Source of the DNA: Paenarthrobacter sp. GOM3
GTDB taxonomy: Bacteria; Actinomycetota; Actinomycetes; Actinomycetales; Micrococcaceae
Assembly: GCF_018215265.2 (NCBI RefSeq)
Contig: NZ_CP136562.1
Coordinates: 3,720,001 to 3,784,000, forward strand
DNA: 64,000 bases
Direction: 5' to 3'
The notes under the pieces are model-generated. The model saw nothing but the letters and a program-made list of their open reading frames with translations. It was not told the origin of the DNA and ran no database searches. Numbering within the stretch: the stretch's first letter is position 1; every line of letters begins with the position of its first letter. Made by a program: the position numbers and the translations under genes. Below, piece by piece: positions 54,062 to 62,912 of this stretch.

Positions 54062-55303
54062 TCATTCTGCCCCAGCGTGGTGGGCGGAGCGAACCGCACT
54101 TGCCGTGGGGCCGAAATTGGCCGATCGGAGCTGGCCGGCACCCCATATGGCCAGCGCTCCGATCGCGAACGCCACCCCGAGCACACTGGCTCCGGCCCAG
54201 CCCCACGCGTCGTAAACGGGCGCGACTGTCGCGGCCCCTGCGGCGCTGCCCACGGAGTAGAACACCATGTAGCTGCCGATGATGCTGCTGGCCGATTCCT
54301 CGGCCCCGGAGACGATCAGCGTTTGGCTGCTGACGTGGACAGCCTGCACGGCGGCGTCGAGCACAACGATTCCGACGACGAACCAGAGCAGCGACCATTC
54401 TCCCAACCACAACGCGATCCACGAGCCAAGGAGCGCCGCCAGGCTCACACCGGTGACCCGTTGGCCCCAACCCCGGTCCGCCGCTGCTCCGGCTTTCGCC
54501 GCAGCCAGTATCCCCACCAGGCCAGCCAGCCCAAAGAGTCCAATGATGCCGGGCGGCAGGTCCCAGCCGGGTCCCCCGAGCAGCAGTGACATCCCGCTCC
54601 ACAGCACACCGAAGGAGGCAAAAAGGAACATGGTGATCAGCGCCCGGGTCCGGAAAACGGGATTTCCGCGGGTGAGGACCACAACAGACAAGACTGCCTG
54701 CCGGTAGCTCACGCCGCCCCGGTCCGTCCGCTCCGGAGGCAACGCCCTGAAAACAGCAACGGCCAGGATCACGGCAACCGACCCCGCAAGAACGTAGACC
54801 GACCTCCAACCCCACACATCAGTCATGCCACCCGCTACGGTCCGCGCAAGGATGATGCCACTCACGACGCCGGCAGTTACGGTGCCGATGTTGCGGCCCC
54901 TTTGGTCCGGGCTACTCGATGCGGCGGTGAACGCCACGATGGTCTGCACCACGGACGAGGCACCTCCCAGGAGAACGAATCCAACGAGCAGGACGGCGGG
55001 CGATGACGCAAAGGTGACAGTGCATGCCCCCACCGCGGTGGCCCCAATCTGAAGGGTTATGAGCCTTCGGCGATCCACGACGTCGCCCAGTGGTACCAAG
55101 AGAACCAGGCCCAGCAGGTACCCGGCTTGGGCTGAGGCCACAATCCAGCCGATGCCGGCCAAGGGGATCCCCATGTCCGAGCCAATGACTTCGAGGAGCG
55201 GCTGCCCGTAGTAGAGGTTGGACACCATGAAGCCGGCCGCGACTGCGAGCAGCAAGAGGAGTCCAGGGCTTAGGCCCTGTGCAGATTTGCTCGGGTTAGC
55301 CAT
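54062..55303 (-). CDS. MFS transporter (drug-efflux-like)
   Basis: A 413-residue transporter with 12 membrane segments, the loop motif LGDVVDRRRLITLQ and the second GAAADRGWGQRV. It is typical of small-molecule exporters. ATG 55303 is preferred because GGAGG lies eight bases upstream. The divergently encoded HxlR regulator and two operators in the 65-base gap suggest inducible efflux of an electrophile or drug. Confidence 0.8.
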   Translation of the reverse strand: MANPSKSAQGLSPGLLLLLAVAAGFMVSNLYYGQPLLEVIGSDMGIPLAGIGWIVASAQAGYLLGLVLLVPLGDVVDRRRLITLQIGATAVGACTVTFASSPAVLLVGFVLLGGASSVVQTIVAFTAASSSPDQRGRNIGTVTAGVVSGIILARTVAGGMTDVWGWRSVYVLAGSVAVILAVAVFRALPPERTDRGGVSYRQAVLSVVVLTRGNPVFRTRALITMFLFASFGVLWSGMSLLLGGPGWDLPPGIIGLFGLAGLVGILAAAKAGAAADRGWGQRVTGVSLAALLGSWIALWLGEWSLLWFVVGIVVLDAAVQAVHVSSQTLIVSGAEESASSIIGSYMVFYSVGSAAGAATVAPVYDAWGWAGASVLGVAFAIGALAIWGAGQLRSANFGPTASAVRSAHHAGAE

Positions 55304-55324
55304 GAGCTTTGCCTCCATAGAGTT

Positions 55325-55343
55325 TGGTTTCGATATGCAACCA
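55325..55343. promoter_or_regulatory. HxlR-type operator 1 (TGGTTTCGATATGCAACCA)
   Basis: A 19-bp element with TGGTT/AACCA arms in the gap between the MFS and HxlR genes, 22 bases upstream of the MFS start. It is repeated as a direct copy 37 bases away. Confidence 0.6.
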
Positions 55344-55361
55344 AGTGAGCGTATGGCAGAA

Positions 55362-55380
55362 TGGTTTCATGTTGCAACCA
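55362..55380. promoter_or_regulatory. HxlR-type operator 2 (TGGTTTCATGTTGCAACCA)
   Basis: Second copy of the 19-bp element, overlapping the HxlR start codon. This position suits autorepression by the regulator. Confidence 0.6.
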
Positions 55381-55830
55381 ACTACCGTGGACTGGACGGA
55401 TCCCGGGTGCCCCGTCGCCAGGGCGGCCGACCTTGTCGGCGACAGATGGACCCTGCTGATCATCAGGGATTCGCTGGATGGGAAGCGTCGCTTCTCCGAG
55501 TTTGAGAAGTCCCTGGGCGTCGCGAAGAACATCCTTTCGGACCGGCTTCGGCTGCTGGCTGACAGAGGCATCCTGACGCGGATCCCCAACCCCCGCGGCA
55601 CCCGGAGCGAGTATGAGCTCACTGGTGCGGGGCGTGACCTCTTCACGCTGATCCTGAGCCTTCGGCAATGGGGTGAACGCAACGCTTTCGGCCCCGACGA
55701 AAGGCACTCAGTCCTCATCGACACGTCGACCGGACAGCCAGTCCCGCAGCTTCACCCCTTCGGATCCGGCGGAAAAGGACTCGACCCCCAAGAAACCCAG
55801 GTGGTCAAGGCGGGCCAGCAGCTTCCCTGA
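55369..55830 (+). CDS. HxlR family transcriptional regulator
   Basis: A 153-residue winged-helix protein. It has CPVARAADLVGDRWTLLIIRDSLDGKRRFSEFEKSLG in pieces, with the characteristic VGDRWTLLIIRD start, and ILSDRLRLLADRGILTRI. Family members sense electrophiles or redox stress and repress divergent genes. ATG 55369 is taken as start since operator 2 spans it; earlier starts would read through operator 1. Confidence 0.85.
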   Translation: MLQPTTVDWTDPGCPVARAADLVGDRWTLLIIRDSLDGKRRFSEFEKSLGVAKNILSDRLRLLADRGILTRIPNPRGTRSEYELTGAGRDLFTLILSLRQWGERNAFGPDERHSVLIDTSTGQPVPQLHPFGSGGKGLDPQETQVVKAGQQLP

Positions 55831-55910
55831 ACGCATCCCCAGGATCGCCCAAGGTGAAAATGCTAAGGTTGCTCACCAAATACCGAGGCCGCCACGGATA
55901 GGGGACAAGA

Positions 55911-56741
55911 GTGACGACTGAAGGGCAGAAGCAGCCGCAAGCCGGCGTCCAAGGCGAAGTAAGCCAGGACCGCTTCGTCGCGGGCCAGGACCTGACGCGC
56001 TGGAAATCCCCGATCGGGCGAACCTTGGCCAGGGGCGCCGAGTGGATCACCAGGCTCCTCGGCCCCTATGCAGCGCTCATCATCACACTGGTGGTGGGGC
56101 TTGCTGTCGCATTGTCATTGGCGTTGGTTTTCGGCGAAGTTTACGAGTCCGTCACGGAAGCTGACGGCGTTGCGGGCCTGGACCATCCAGTACTTGATGC
56201 AGCCAAGACGGTCCGATCCCCTGCTTTGGATGTTGCGATCACCGCATACACAAATATCGGCGGCACGGTGGGCATGCCCATCATTGCCGTGGTGATCATG
56301 ATTTTCCTGGCCGTGCGCAGGAAGTCCTGGACGCCGGTCATCCTGATGCTTGCCGCCGGGCTCGGCTCACTGCTCATCACCGTCCTCGGCAAGCCACTCT
56401 TTGGCCGCACCCGGCCGGACCTCGCCGACGCCATCCCGCCCTACGAGCACTCGCCCTCCTTTCCCAGCGGACACTCCCTGAACTCCCTGGTGATCGCGGG
56501 CATCGTGGCGTACCTGGTCATCCTGCGACTCAAGACCCTGCGCGCGCGGGTCATCACAGTTGTGGTGGCCTCGGTTTTTGCCATCACCATGGGGCTGAGC
56601 CGCGTCTACCTCGGCCATCACTGGCTGACCGACGTCCTGGCAGCCTGGGCCATTGGCATCTCGTGGTTGGCGCTGGTCATCACGGCCCATCGCCTCTATC
56701 TGACCGTGCGTACGAGGCGTCACGCCGCGGTAGTCTCTTGA
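55911..56741 (+). CDS. PAP2-family membrane phosphatase
   Basis: A 276-residue membrane protein with about six membrane segments and the three phosphatase motifs: KPLFGRTRP (the K-x6-R-P part), PSFPSGHS (PSGH) and SRVYLGHHWLTD (SR-x5-H-x3-D). It would dephosphorylate lipid phosphates such as undecaprenyl pyrophosphate. GTG 55911 follows GGGGAC. Confidence 0.85.
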   Translation: MTTEGQKQPQAGVQGEVSQDRFVAGQDLTRWKSPIGRTLARGAEWITRLLGPYAALIITLVVGLAVALSLALVFGEVYESVTEADGVAGLDHPVLDAAKTVRSPALDVAITAYTNIGGTVGMPIIAVVIMIFLAVRRKSWTPVILMLAAGLGSLLITVLGKPLFGRTRPDLADAIPPYEHSPSFPSGHSLNSLVIAGIVAYLVILRLKTLRARVITVVVASVFAITMGLSRVYLGHHWLTDVLAAWAIGISWLALVITAHRLYLTVRTRRHAAVVS

Positions 56742-56895
56742 CACCGGGCCGATCTCTCGGCTTAACTAAATTACGTATGCTGAAATAACAGTTCCATGAT
56801 GCGGAAGCAGAAGTACTGTGCTTCCTCCTGCTGACAAGCAGGGGTTCCGCATAGCCCACACCATGGATGCCAGCATTTGCCTGAGGATGACAAGC

Positions 56896-57405
56896 ATGGA
56901 GCTTGCAGTATTCAACAGCCTTGACCGGGACGAGGCCATCAAGACCCTGACGCCTTGCCTGGATATCAGCCGCTGGGTTGAAACAATCGTCGACGCCCGC
57001 CCCTTCGCAAGCGTGGAGGATTTGCTGGCCCACGCCAACAAAGCCGCCGAACCCTTCAGCCCAGCCGAAGTGGAGTCTGCCATGGCCCACCACCCCCGGA
57101 TCGGCGAACGCCCCAAGGCGCAAACCACCGAGGCCGCGATGTCGCGTTCGGAGCAGGCCGGAGTAGACCCCGGCGACAACCAAACAACAGCTGCCCTGGC
57201 CGAAGGAAACCGCGCCTACGAGGAAAAATTCGGCAGGGTTTTCCTGATCCGCGCCGCCGGCCGCAGCGCCGAGGAAATCCTCAACACGTTGCAGGAACGA
57301 ATCACCCATACGCCCGAAGAAGAAGACACAATCGTGGCTGGCCAGCTGCGGGAGATCGCACTGCTGCGCCTCTCCGGGCTGGTCAGCGAAGGAGTCAACG
57401 CATGA
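56896..57405 (+). CDS. uraD: OHCU decarboxylase
   Basis: A 169-residue enzyme of the urate pathway that decarboxylates OHCU to S-allantoin. The helical bundle contains the catalytic segment HHPRIGERP and the late conserved EEEDTIVAGQLREIALLRL. ATG 56896 is preferred because GAGGA lies eight bases upstream. It overlaps hiuH (ATGA), the gene for the preceding step. Confidence 0.9.
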   Translation: MELAVFNSLDRDEAIKTLTPCLDISRWVETIVDARPFASVEDLLAHANKAAEPFSPAEVESAMAHHPRIGERPKAQTTEAAMSRSEQAGVDPGDNQTTAALAEGNRAYEEKFGRVFLIRAAGRSAEEILNTLQERITHTPEEEDTIVAGQLREIALLRLSGLVSEGVNA

Positions 57406-57743
57406 GCGTTTCGCAGGTTACAACCCATATCCTCGACACCGGTTCCGGTCGCCCGGCGGCGGGTGTCGCCGTCGTACTTTACGTCCGCGAAGGTGACGAC
57501 TGGACCCTGGTGGCGAAGGGCGAAACGGACGCCGACGGCCGTATCAAGACCCTCGGCCCCGGGCGGATTCCCGGCGGAGCCTACCGCCTGAACTTCGCCA
57601 CGGGCGCCTACTACGAAGGCCTCGGCACCGAGACGTTCTTCCCGGAAGTGGACTTGAACTTCACGGTTTCCGACGCCGGCGAGCACTACCACGTGCCCCT
57701 GCTGCTGAGCCCCTTCGCGTTCTCGACGTACCGCGGCAGCTAA
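57402..57743 (+). CDS. hiuH: 5-hydroxyisourate hydrolase
   Basis: A 113-residue transthyretin-like protein that hydrolyses 5-hydroxyisourate. The N-terminal THILDTGSGRPAAGVAV and C-terminal STYRGS are hallmarks of the family. It forms a unit with uraD; the uricase gene is not in the window. A 30-bp perfect hairpin follows. Confidence 0.95.
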   Translation: MSVSQVTTHILDTGSGRPAAGVAVVLYVREGDDWTLVAKGETDADGRIKTLGPGRIPGGAYRLNFATGAYYEGLGTETFFPEVDLNFTVSDAGEHYHVPLLLSPFAFSTYRGS

Positions 57744-57750
57744 CCCACCC

Positions 57751-57815
57751 CGCCGATACGACAGTTAATGCCAATGTTCGCCAAGAACATTGGCATTAAC
57801 TGTCGTATCGGCGGG
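57751..57815. repeat. 30-bp perfect inverted repeat with 5-base loop
   Basis: The arms at 57751-57780 and 57786-57815 are perfect complements (CCGCCGATACGACAGTTAAT...), with the loop GCCAA. There is no T-tract, so it is unlike a normal terminator. It starts seven bases after hiuH and ends 19 bases before the next gene. Confidence 0.9.
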
Positions 57816-57834
57816 AAACGGTAGGCTTTAACGC

Positions 57835-58167
57835 ATGGCTTCAGAGGACACCACCCCCAACTCCGCCCGCCGCGAAATCACGGTTCGCCGGGCACCCAAG
57901 TTCGTACCCTTCATGATTCTGGGCGCGGTGGTTGGCGCAATCGTGGCCGCGATCATCGCCTATGGCCGCCCGGCGGACCCCGCCTTCGACGCCAGCACCG
58001 TCTTTGGTTTCTTCCTGATCGTCTGCGCCGGCGGCGGCGTCATCCTGTTCTCGATCCTCGCCCTGGTCCTGGACCGCATCAGCGTCAAGCGCACACAGCG
58101 TGCCGTAGTGGAAGCCGTTCCGGATTCGGTTCCGGATGAAGGCCCAGAGCACGACGACGTCCGCTAA
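57835..58167 (+). CDS. Small membrane protein, hypothetical
   Basis: A 110-residue protein with two predicted membrane segments (FMILGAVVGAIVAAIIAYG and FGFFLIVCAGGGVILFSILALVL region), a basic N-terminus and an acidic C-terminal tail. Actinobacteria often have a two-segment protein of this type upstream of purF. The function is not known. Confidence 0.65.
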   Translation: MASEDTTPNSARREITVRRAPKFVPFMILGAVVGAIVAAIIAYGRPADPAFDASTVFGFFLIVCAGGGVILFSILALVLDRISVKRTQRAVVEAVPDSVPDEGPEHDDVR

Positions 58168-58302
58168 GCCAGGCGATAAGACCCACCTTTCGCGGGGCAG
58201 GCACTGTGAGACGTGTCGCATTTTGCCCGTATCGGCGCTGTTCGCGGGGTCACATAGGCCGCAGGGGGACCTACCACGGCCACAACATGAGACAATCGAC
58301 CA

Positions 58303-59928
58303 GTGGCACGTGGCGACGGAAAACTTTCTCATGATCTTCTCCCTGGCGAAAAAGGCCCCCAGGACGCTTGTGGCGTCTTCGGGGTTTGGGCTCCCGGTGA
58401 AGAAGTAGCAAAACTCACCTATTACGGGCTGTATGCGCTGCAGCACCGCGGACAAGAATCGGCTGGTATCGCTACCAGTGACGGCAAGCGCATCAATGTC
58501 TATAAAGACATGGGCCTTGTGTCCCAGGTCTTTGACGAGACAACCCTTAACACCCTGACCGGGCATCTGGCCGTTGGCCACTGCCGGTACTCCACCACCG
58601 GTGCAAGCCACTGGGCCAACGCGCAGCCAACCCTGGGTGCGACCGCAACCGGCACGGTTGCACTGGCCCACAACGGCAACCTGACCAACACCGCTGAACT
58701 CCGGGAAATGATCCTTGAGCGCAACGATGGCCAGCTGACCGGTGAGATGAAGCAGGGCAACACCTCTGACACCGCCCTGGTGACCGCACTCCTTGAGGGC
58801 GAAGAGGGCAAGACCCTGGAGCAGACCGCACTGGAGCTCCTGCCGAAGATCAAGGGTGGCTTCTGCTTCGTCTTCATGGACGAGGGAACCCTCTACGCAG
58901 CCCGCGACACGTACGGCATCCGCCCGCTGTGCCTGGGCCGCCTGGACCGTGGCTGGGTGGTCGCTTCCGAGCAGGCCGGCCTTGCCACCGTTGGTGCGAG
59001 CTTCATCCGCGAGATCGAACCCGGCGAATTCATTGCCATCGACGAGGACGGCGTTCGTTCGCAGCGCTTCGCCGAGGCAACCCCTGCCGGCTGCGTCTTC
59101 GAATACGTCTACCTTGCACGCCCGGACGCAGCCATTGCCGGCCGCTCCGTGTACGAGGCCCGTGTTGAGATGGGCCGCCAGCTGGCCCGCGAAAACACCC
59201 ATGAGGCTGACCTGGTTATCCCTGTTCCCGAATCGGGTACCCCCGCGGCTGTTGGTTACGCCGAACAGTCGGGCATCCCGTTCGCCCACGGCTTCGTCAA
59301 GAACGCCTACGTTGGCCGCACGTTCATCCAGCCCTCGCAGACCCTGCGGCAGCTGGGTATCCGCCTGAAGCTCAACGCCTTGGAATCCGTGATCCGTGGC
59401 AAGCGCATTGTGGTGGTGGATGACTCGATCGTCCGCGGCAACACGCAGCGCGCAATCGTCCGGATGCTCCGCGAAGCCGGCGCTGCTGCGGTGCACGTGA
59501 AGATTTCCTCCCCGCCGGTTCAGTGGCCCTGCTTCTACGGCATCGACTTCGCGTCCCGCGCGGAGCTGATCGCCAACGGCGCAACCATCGAGGAGATTTC
59601 GCAGGCCATCGGCGCTGACTCGCTGGCCTACATCTCCGAAGATGGCATGATCGGCGCCACCCAGCAGCCGCGCGAACGCCTCTGCACGGCCTGCTTCACG
59701 GGCAAGTACCCGATTGAGCTGCCGCATGCGGACAAGCTGGGCAAGAACCTGCTGGAGCGCACGGACCTGGGCGGGCTGGACACAGCCGCCGAGTCCGTGG
59801 ACGACTCCGAGGATCCGGCCGAGAAGCCCGGAGCCACAGGCTGCGATCCGGGACCCGACGCCGAATTCGAAAACCTCCTTACCGACGCTGATCGTTTGAC
59901 CGACGCCGACAAGAAAGAGTCTGTATGA
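58303..59928 (+). CDS. purF: Amidophosphoribosyltransferase
   Basis: A 541-residue enzyme catalysing the first step of purine synthesis. A 22-residue propeptide precedes Cys23 (DACGVFGVWAPG), the amidotransferase nucleophile, and the LQHRGQESAGIAT segment follows. The PRPP site is IVVVDDSIVRGNT (about 366-378). GTG 58303 is taken as start. It overlaps purM as ATGA. An acidic tail is present at the C-terminus. Confidence 0.95.
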   Translation: MARGDGKLSHDLLPGEKGPQDACGVFGVWAPGEEVAKLTYYGLYALQHRGQESAGIATSDGKRINVYKDMGLVSQVFDETTLNTLTGHLAVGHCRYSTTGASHWANAQPTLGATATGTVALAHNGNLTNTAELREMILERNDGQLTGEMKQGNTSDTALVTALLEGEEGKTLEQTALELLPKIKGGFCFVFMDEGTLYAARDTYGIRPLCLGRLDRGWVVASEQAGLATVGASFIREIEPGEFIAIDEDGVRSQRFAEATPAGCVFEYVYLARPDAAIAGRSVYEARVEMGRQLARENTHEADLVIPVPESGTPAAVGYAEQSGIPFAHGFVKNAYVGRTFIQPSQTLRQLGIRLKLNALESVIRGKRIVVVDDSIVRGNTQRAIVRMLREAGAAAVHVKISSPPVQWPCFYGIDFASRAELIANGATIEEISQAIGADSLAYISEDGMIGATQQPRERLCTACFTGKYPIELPHADKLGKNLLERTDLGGLDTAAESVDDSEDPAEKPGATGCDPGPDAEFENLLTDADRLTDADKKESV

Positions 59929-61082
59929 CCTCCGCAACCCCCGCCGCTGGAAGCACCCCGAACACAACAGGCATCACCTACGCTTCAGCAGGTGTCGACG
60001 TCGAAGCGGGAGACCGCGCCGTCGAACTCATGAAGGACGCCGTCAAGGCGACCCACAACAATTCGGTGATTGGCGGCGTCGGCGGTTTCGCTGGCCTGTA
60101 CGACGTCTCGAAGCTGCTGACCTACAAGAAGCCGCTGCTCGCCACCTCGACTGACGGCGTGGGCACCAAGGTGGCCATCGCCCAGGCCATGGACATCCAC
60201 GACACCATCGGTTTCGACCTGGTGGGCATGGTTGTGGACGACATCGTGGTGGTTGGCGCTGAGCCGCTGTACATGACCGACTACATCGCCTGCGGCAAGG
60301 TTGTCCCGGAGCGCATCGCCGACATCGTGCGCGGTATCGCGGCTGCCTGTTCCGTAGCCGGCACCGCACTTGTGGGCGGCGAAACCGCCGAGCACCCGGG
60401 CCTCCTGGGTGAGCACGAGTACGACGTTGCCGGTGCCGCTACCGGTGTTGTCGAAGCCGATGCCCTGCTTGGCCCGGACCGCGTCCGCGCCGGCGACGTC
60501 GTGATCGGCATGGCTTCCTCCGGCCTCCACTCCAACGGCTACTCCCTGGTCCGACGCGTCATCAACCACGCTGGTTGGGCCTTGGACCGCCAGGTTTCCG
60601 AGCTCGGCCGCACGCTCGGCGAAGAGCTCCTGGAGCCGACCCGTGTCTACGCAGCCGACTGCCTGGACCTTGCACGTACCTTCCCGCTCACTGGTGGTGC
60701 CGCAGTTCACGGCTTCAGCCACGTCACCGGTGGTGGCCTGGCCGCCAACCTGGCCCGCGTCCTGCCGCAGGGCCTGGTGGCCACGGTTGACCGCAGCACG
60801 TGGGAATTGCCGGCGATCTTCAAGCTGGTCTCTGAGCTGGGGAACGTTCCCCTGGCCGACCTGGAGCGCACCCTGAACCTCGGCGTTGGCATGATCGCCA
60901 TCGTGTCCCCCGAGGTTGCCGACGCTGCGGTAGCCCGCCTCAACGACCGCGGACTGCCCTCCTGGGTTATGGGTACGGTCTCCGCTGACTCGGATTCGAT
61001 CGACAAGACCGGCCCGGATTACGTCCAGGGTGCCAAGGGTGTCGACGGCGGCGCTGTCCGTTTGGTGAATGCGTACGCCTAA
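59925..61082 (+). CDS. purM: Phosphoribosylformylglycinamidine cyclo-ligase
   Basis: A 385-residue AIR synthetase of the ATP-grasp-like PurM/ThiL fold. It contains STDGVGTKVAIAQ, GFDLVGMVVDDIVVVGAEPLYMTDY in parts, GGETAEHPG and GLHSNGYSLVR, typical of the enzyme. It forms a translationally coupled pair with purF. Confidence 0.95.
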   Translation: MTSATPAAGSTPNTTGITYASAGVDVEAGDRAVELMKDAVKATHNNSVIGGVGGFAGLYDVSKLLTYKKPLLATSTDGVGTKVAIAQAMDIHDTIGFDLVGMVVDDIVVVGAEPLYMTDYIACGKVVPERIADIVRGIAAACSVAGTALVGGETAEHPGLLGEHEYDVAGAATGVVEADALLGPDRVRAGDVVIGMASSGLHSNGYSLVRRVINHAGWALDRQVSELGRTLGEELLEPTRVYAADCLDLARTFPLTGGAAVHGFSHVTGGGLAANLARVLPQGLVATVDRSTWELPAIFKLVSELGNVPLADLERTLNLGVGMIAIVSPEVADAAVARLNDRGLPSWVMGTVSADSDSIDKTGPDYVQGAKGVDGGAVRLVNAYA

Positions 61083-61109
61083 GCGGCCTCCTGTCGTTTT
61101 CCCCGCTTC

Positions 61110-61175
61110 CCCAACTAGGGGACACATAGGGTCGCTATGAGCGTTCATAGCGACCTTATCTGTCCCCTAGTTGGG
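61110..61175. repeat. 31-bp near-perfect inverted repeat with 4-base loop
   Basis: Arms 61110-61140 and 61145-61175 pair with two mismatches around the loop GCGT (CCCAACTAGGGGACA...). It lies between purM and the convergent VOC gene, whose stop codon it includes. It has no T-tract but may still act as a bidirectional terminator or RNA-end stabiliser. Confidence 0.9.
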
Positions 61176-61949
61176 TGACACCACCTGGAGCAGGCTCAGC
61201 ACGCCGCCTTGGGGGTCCCGGATGGTGGCCAGTGAGCCAAGCTCGGTGTTGTCCTCCGGTTCCACCAGCACCTCTCCCCCGGCAGCTTCTGCAGCGTCGA
61301 CAGCCCGGCGCACGTCCGCGACACCGAAATAGACCTGCCAGCCCGGATCGTCGCCCTCGTCGGCAGGAACAATGCCGGCCACCTCGTCACCGTTGATCAT
61401 CAGCGTGCTGTAGCTGCCGCCGTCGTCCTGGGGGTATTCGGTGACCTCATGCCCGAAAAGCTGCTGGAAGAACCCGACGGCCGCCTGCGGCTCAGGCGTC
61501 AACAGCTCGGCCCAGGCCAACGCGCCGGGCTCATTGAAGAGGTGGCTGCCAATGTGGGTACCGGCCTGCCAGACACCAGTGGTTCCGCCGCCAGGGGGTT
61601 CAATAAACGCCAGCACCCCTGTATCCGCGACGTGCTCCGGCCCGAACTGGAGCTTCCCGCCGGCATGAACGGCGTCTTCCCCGATTTCCTCCGTGTCCGT
61701 GGCTGCGATGTAGATGTTCCACTGGCCGTGTGTCCCGGCGGATTCCTGGAGGGGGTTCTGCGGGGCGATGACTGCCACGAGGTGCTCCCCAACGAAGGCC
61801 TGGGAGTAGCTCCGGCCGTCCGGAGTAGGAAGGTCCTTATAGCTCCACCCGAAAATGTGCTGGTAGAACTCCTTTGCCGCCGCCACGTCCCTGGTCTGCA
61901 GGTCGGCCCAGCACGGCTCGCCGTTGGTGTAGTGCTTCCGGACCGTCAT
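61167..61949 (-). CDS. VOC family protein, tandem glyoxalase-like domains
   Basis: A 260-residue protein with two VOC (vicinal oxygen chelate) units of about 125 residues: the first begins GEPCWADLQTRDVAAAKEFYQHIFGW, in parts, and the second ALAWAELLTPEPQAAVGFFQQLFG. Each repeats the beta-alpha-beta-beta-beta pattern. Possible metal-dependent dioxygenase or glyoxalase-like enzyme. It overlaps a second VOC gene upstream (ATGA). Confidence 0.85.
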   Translation of the reverse strand: MTVRKHYTNGEPCWADLQTRDVAAAKEFYQHIFGWSYKDLPTPDGRSYSQAFVGEHLVAVIAPQNPLQESAGTHGQWNIYIAATDTEEIGEDAVHAGGKLQFGPEHVADTGVLAFIEPPGGGTTGVWQAGTHIGSHLFNEPGALAWAELLTPEPQAAVGFFQQLFGHEVTEYPQDDGGSYSTLMINGDEVAGIVPADEGDDPGWQVYFGVADVRRAVDAAEAAGGEVLVEPEDNTELGSLATIRDPQGGVLSLLQVVSPN

Positions 61950-62728
61950 GCTGCCACGCCCGTCATGATGCTGAACGCTGCCCCTGCAGGGTCCATGAGC
62001 ACTGCCATGCGTCCTATGCCCGGCACGTCGAACGCGGGGGCGATGACATGGCTACCAAGTTCCACGGCCCGGTCCACTCCGGCATCCACATTCGCCACGG
62101 CGAAGTAGGTCATCCAGAAGGGCGAAAGGCCCTCGATGGGCAGGGTGAGGGCGCCGGCGATTCGCTTTCCGTCCACCAGCAGGCTGGTGTACTCCTGCAG
62201 GTCACCTGCGGGCTCGGTCCGGCTGTCGCATCCGGTCACGGCCTCGTAGAACGCCACCGCCTTTGGGACGTTGTTGGTTTGGAGTTCGTTCCAGATCATG
62301 GTGCCGGGCTCGTTCACAAGACCTGATCCAGGATGGTTTTCGGCCTCCCAAAAACCGATCTGGGCTCCGGTGGGGTCTGTGGCGAAGAACATGCGGCCGC
62401 TGCCGTTGGGAACCGATTCGGGCTGCGAAAGCAACGATCCTCCGGCGGCTTCCACGCTCCGGGCGGTGGCGTCAGCGGAATCCACGGCGAGGTAATTCGC
62501 CCAGTAGGACGGCATCCCCTGGGGCGCATCCGGGGATTGCTGCATCAGGCCTGCAACGTAACGGCCTTTAAGCTTCGCCATGTAGTACGTCATGCCGTTC
62601 CCGGCGTCCCTGGCCTCCAGCTCCCAGCCAAAAAGGTCACGGTAGAACGTGGTGGACACGTCGATGTCATTGGAGGACAGGTCCACCCAACACGGTGTCC
62701 CCTGCTTGTAGCTATCGACCTCCGGCAT
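61946..62728 (-). CDS. VOC family protein, paralogue of the next gene
   Basis: A 260-residue paralogue with the same tandem layout (TPCWVDLSSNDIDVSTTFYRDLFGW and MIWNELQTNNVPKAVAFYEAVTG). ATG 62728 is supported by AAAGGGAG. The pair appears to have arisen by tandem duplication and to be co-expressed. The substrate is not known. Confidence 0.85.
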   Translation of the reverse strand: MPEVDSYKQGTPCWVDLSSNDIDVSTTFYRDLFGWELEARDAGNGMTYYMAKLKGRYVAGLMQQSPDAPQGMPSYWANYLAVDSADATARSVEAAGGSLLSQPESVPNGSGRMFFATDPTGAQIGFWEAENHPGSGLVNEPGTMIWNELQTNNVPKAVAFYEAVTGCDSRTEPAGDLQEYTSLLVDGKRIAGALTLPIEGLSPFWMTYFAVANVDAGVDRAVELGSHVIAPAFDVPGIGRMAVLMDPAGAAFSIMTGVAA

Positions 62729-62770
62729 GGTTCTCCCTTTCGATGCACCCGACCTCAAGACTACGCAGAA

Positions 62771-62817
62771 AAGGGCCCCCAGGGTACGCCAATGAACGGC
62801 GTGCCCTGAGGGCCCTT
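62771..62817 (-). terminator. Terminator of the DUF3073 gene
   Basis: A long stem (AAGGGCCCCCAGGGTACGCC with its near-complement, two mismatches) that on the minus strand is followed by TTTTCTG. It lies 95 bases downstream of the DUF3073 stop and 43 bases upstream of the VOC start. Confidence 0.75.
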
Positions 62818-62912
62818 ATCAAAAGATTTACGGCATCCGAAGATGCGCGATGACCTTGATGTACGACGGCGGTCCGCAACTCAGTGCCAGAGGCACCTGT
62901 TGGTCACGACAG

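Noticed and set aside
59985..61148. Long minus-strand frame opposite purM
   Set aside because: Antisense shadow of purM, which is certain; the Gly/Val/His composition is typical of such mirrors.
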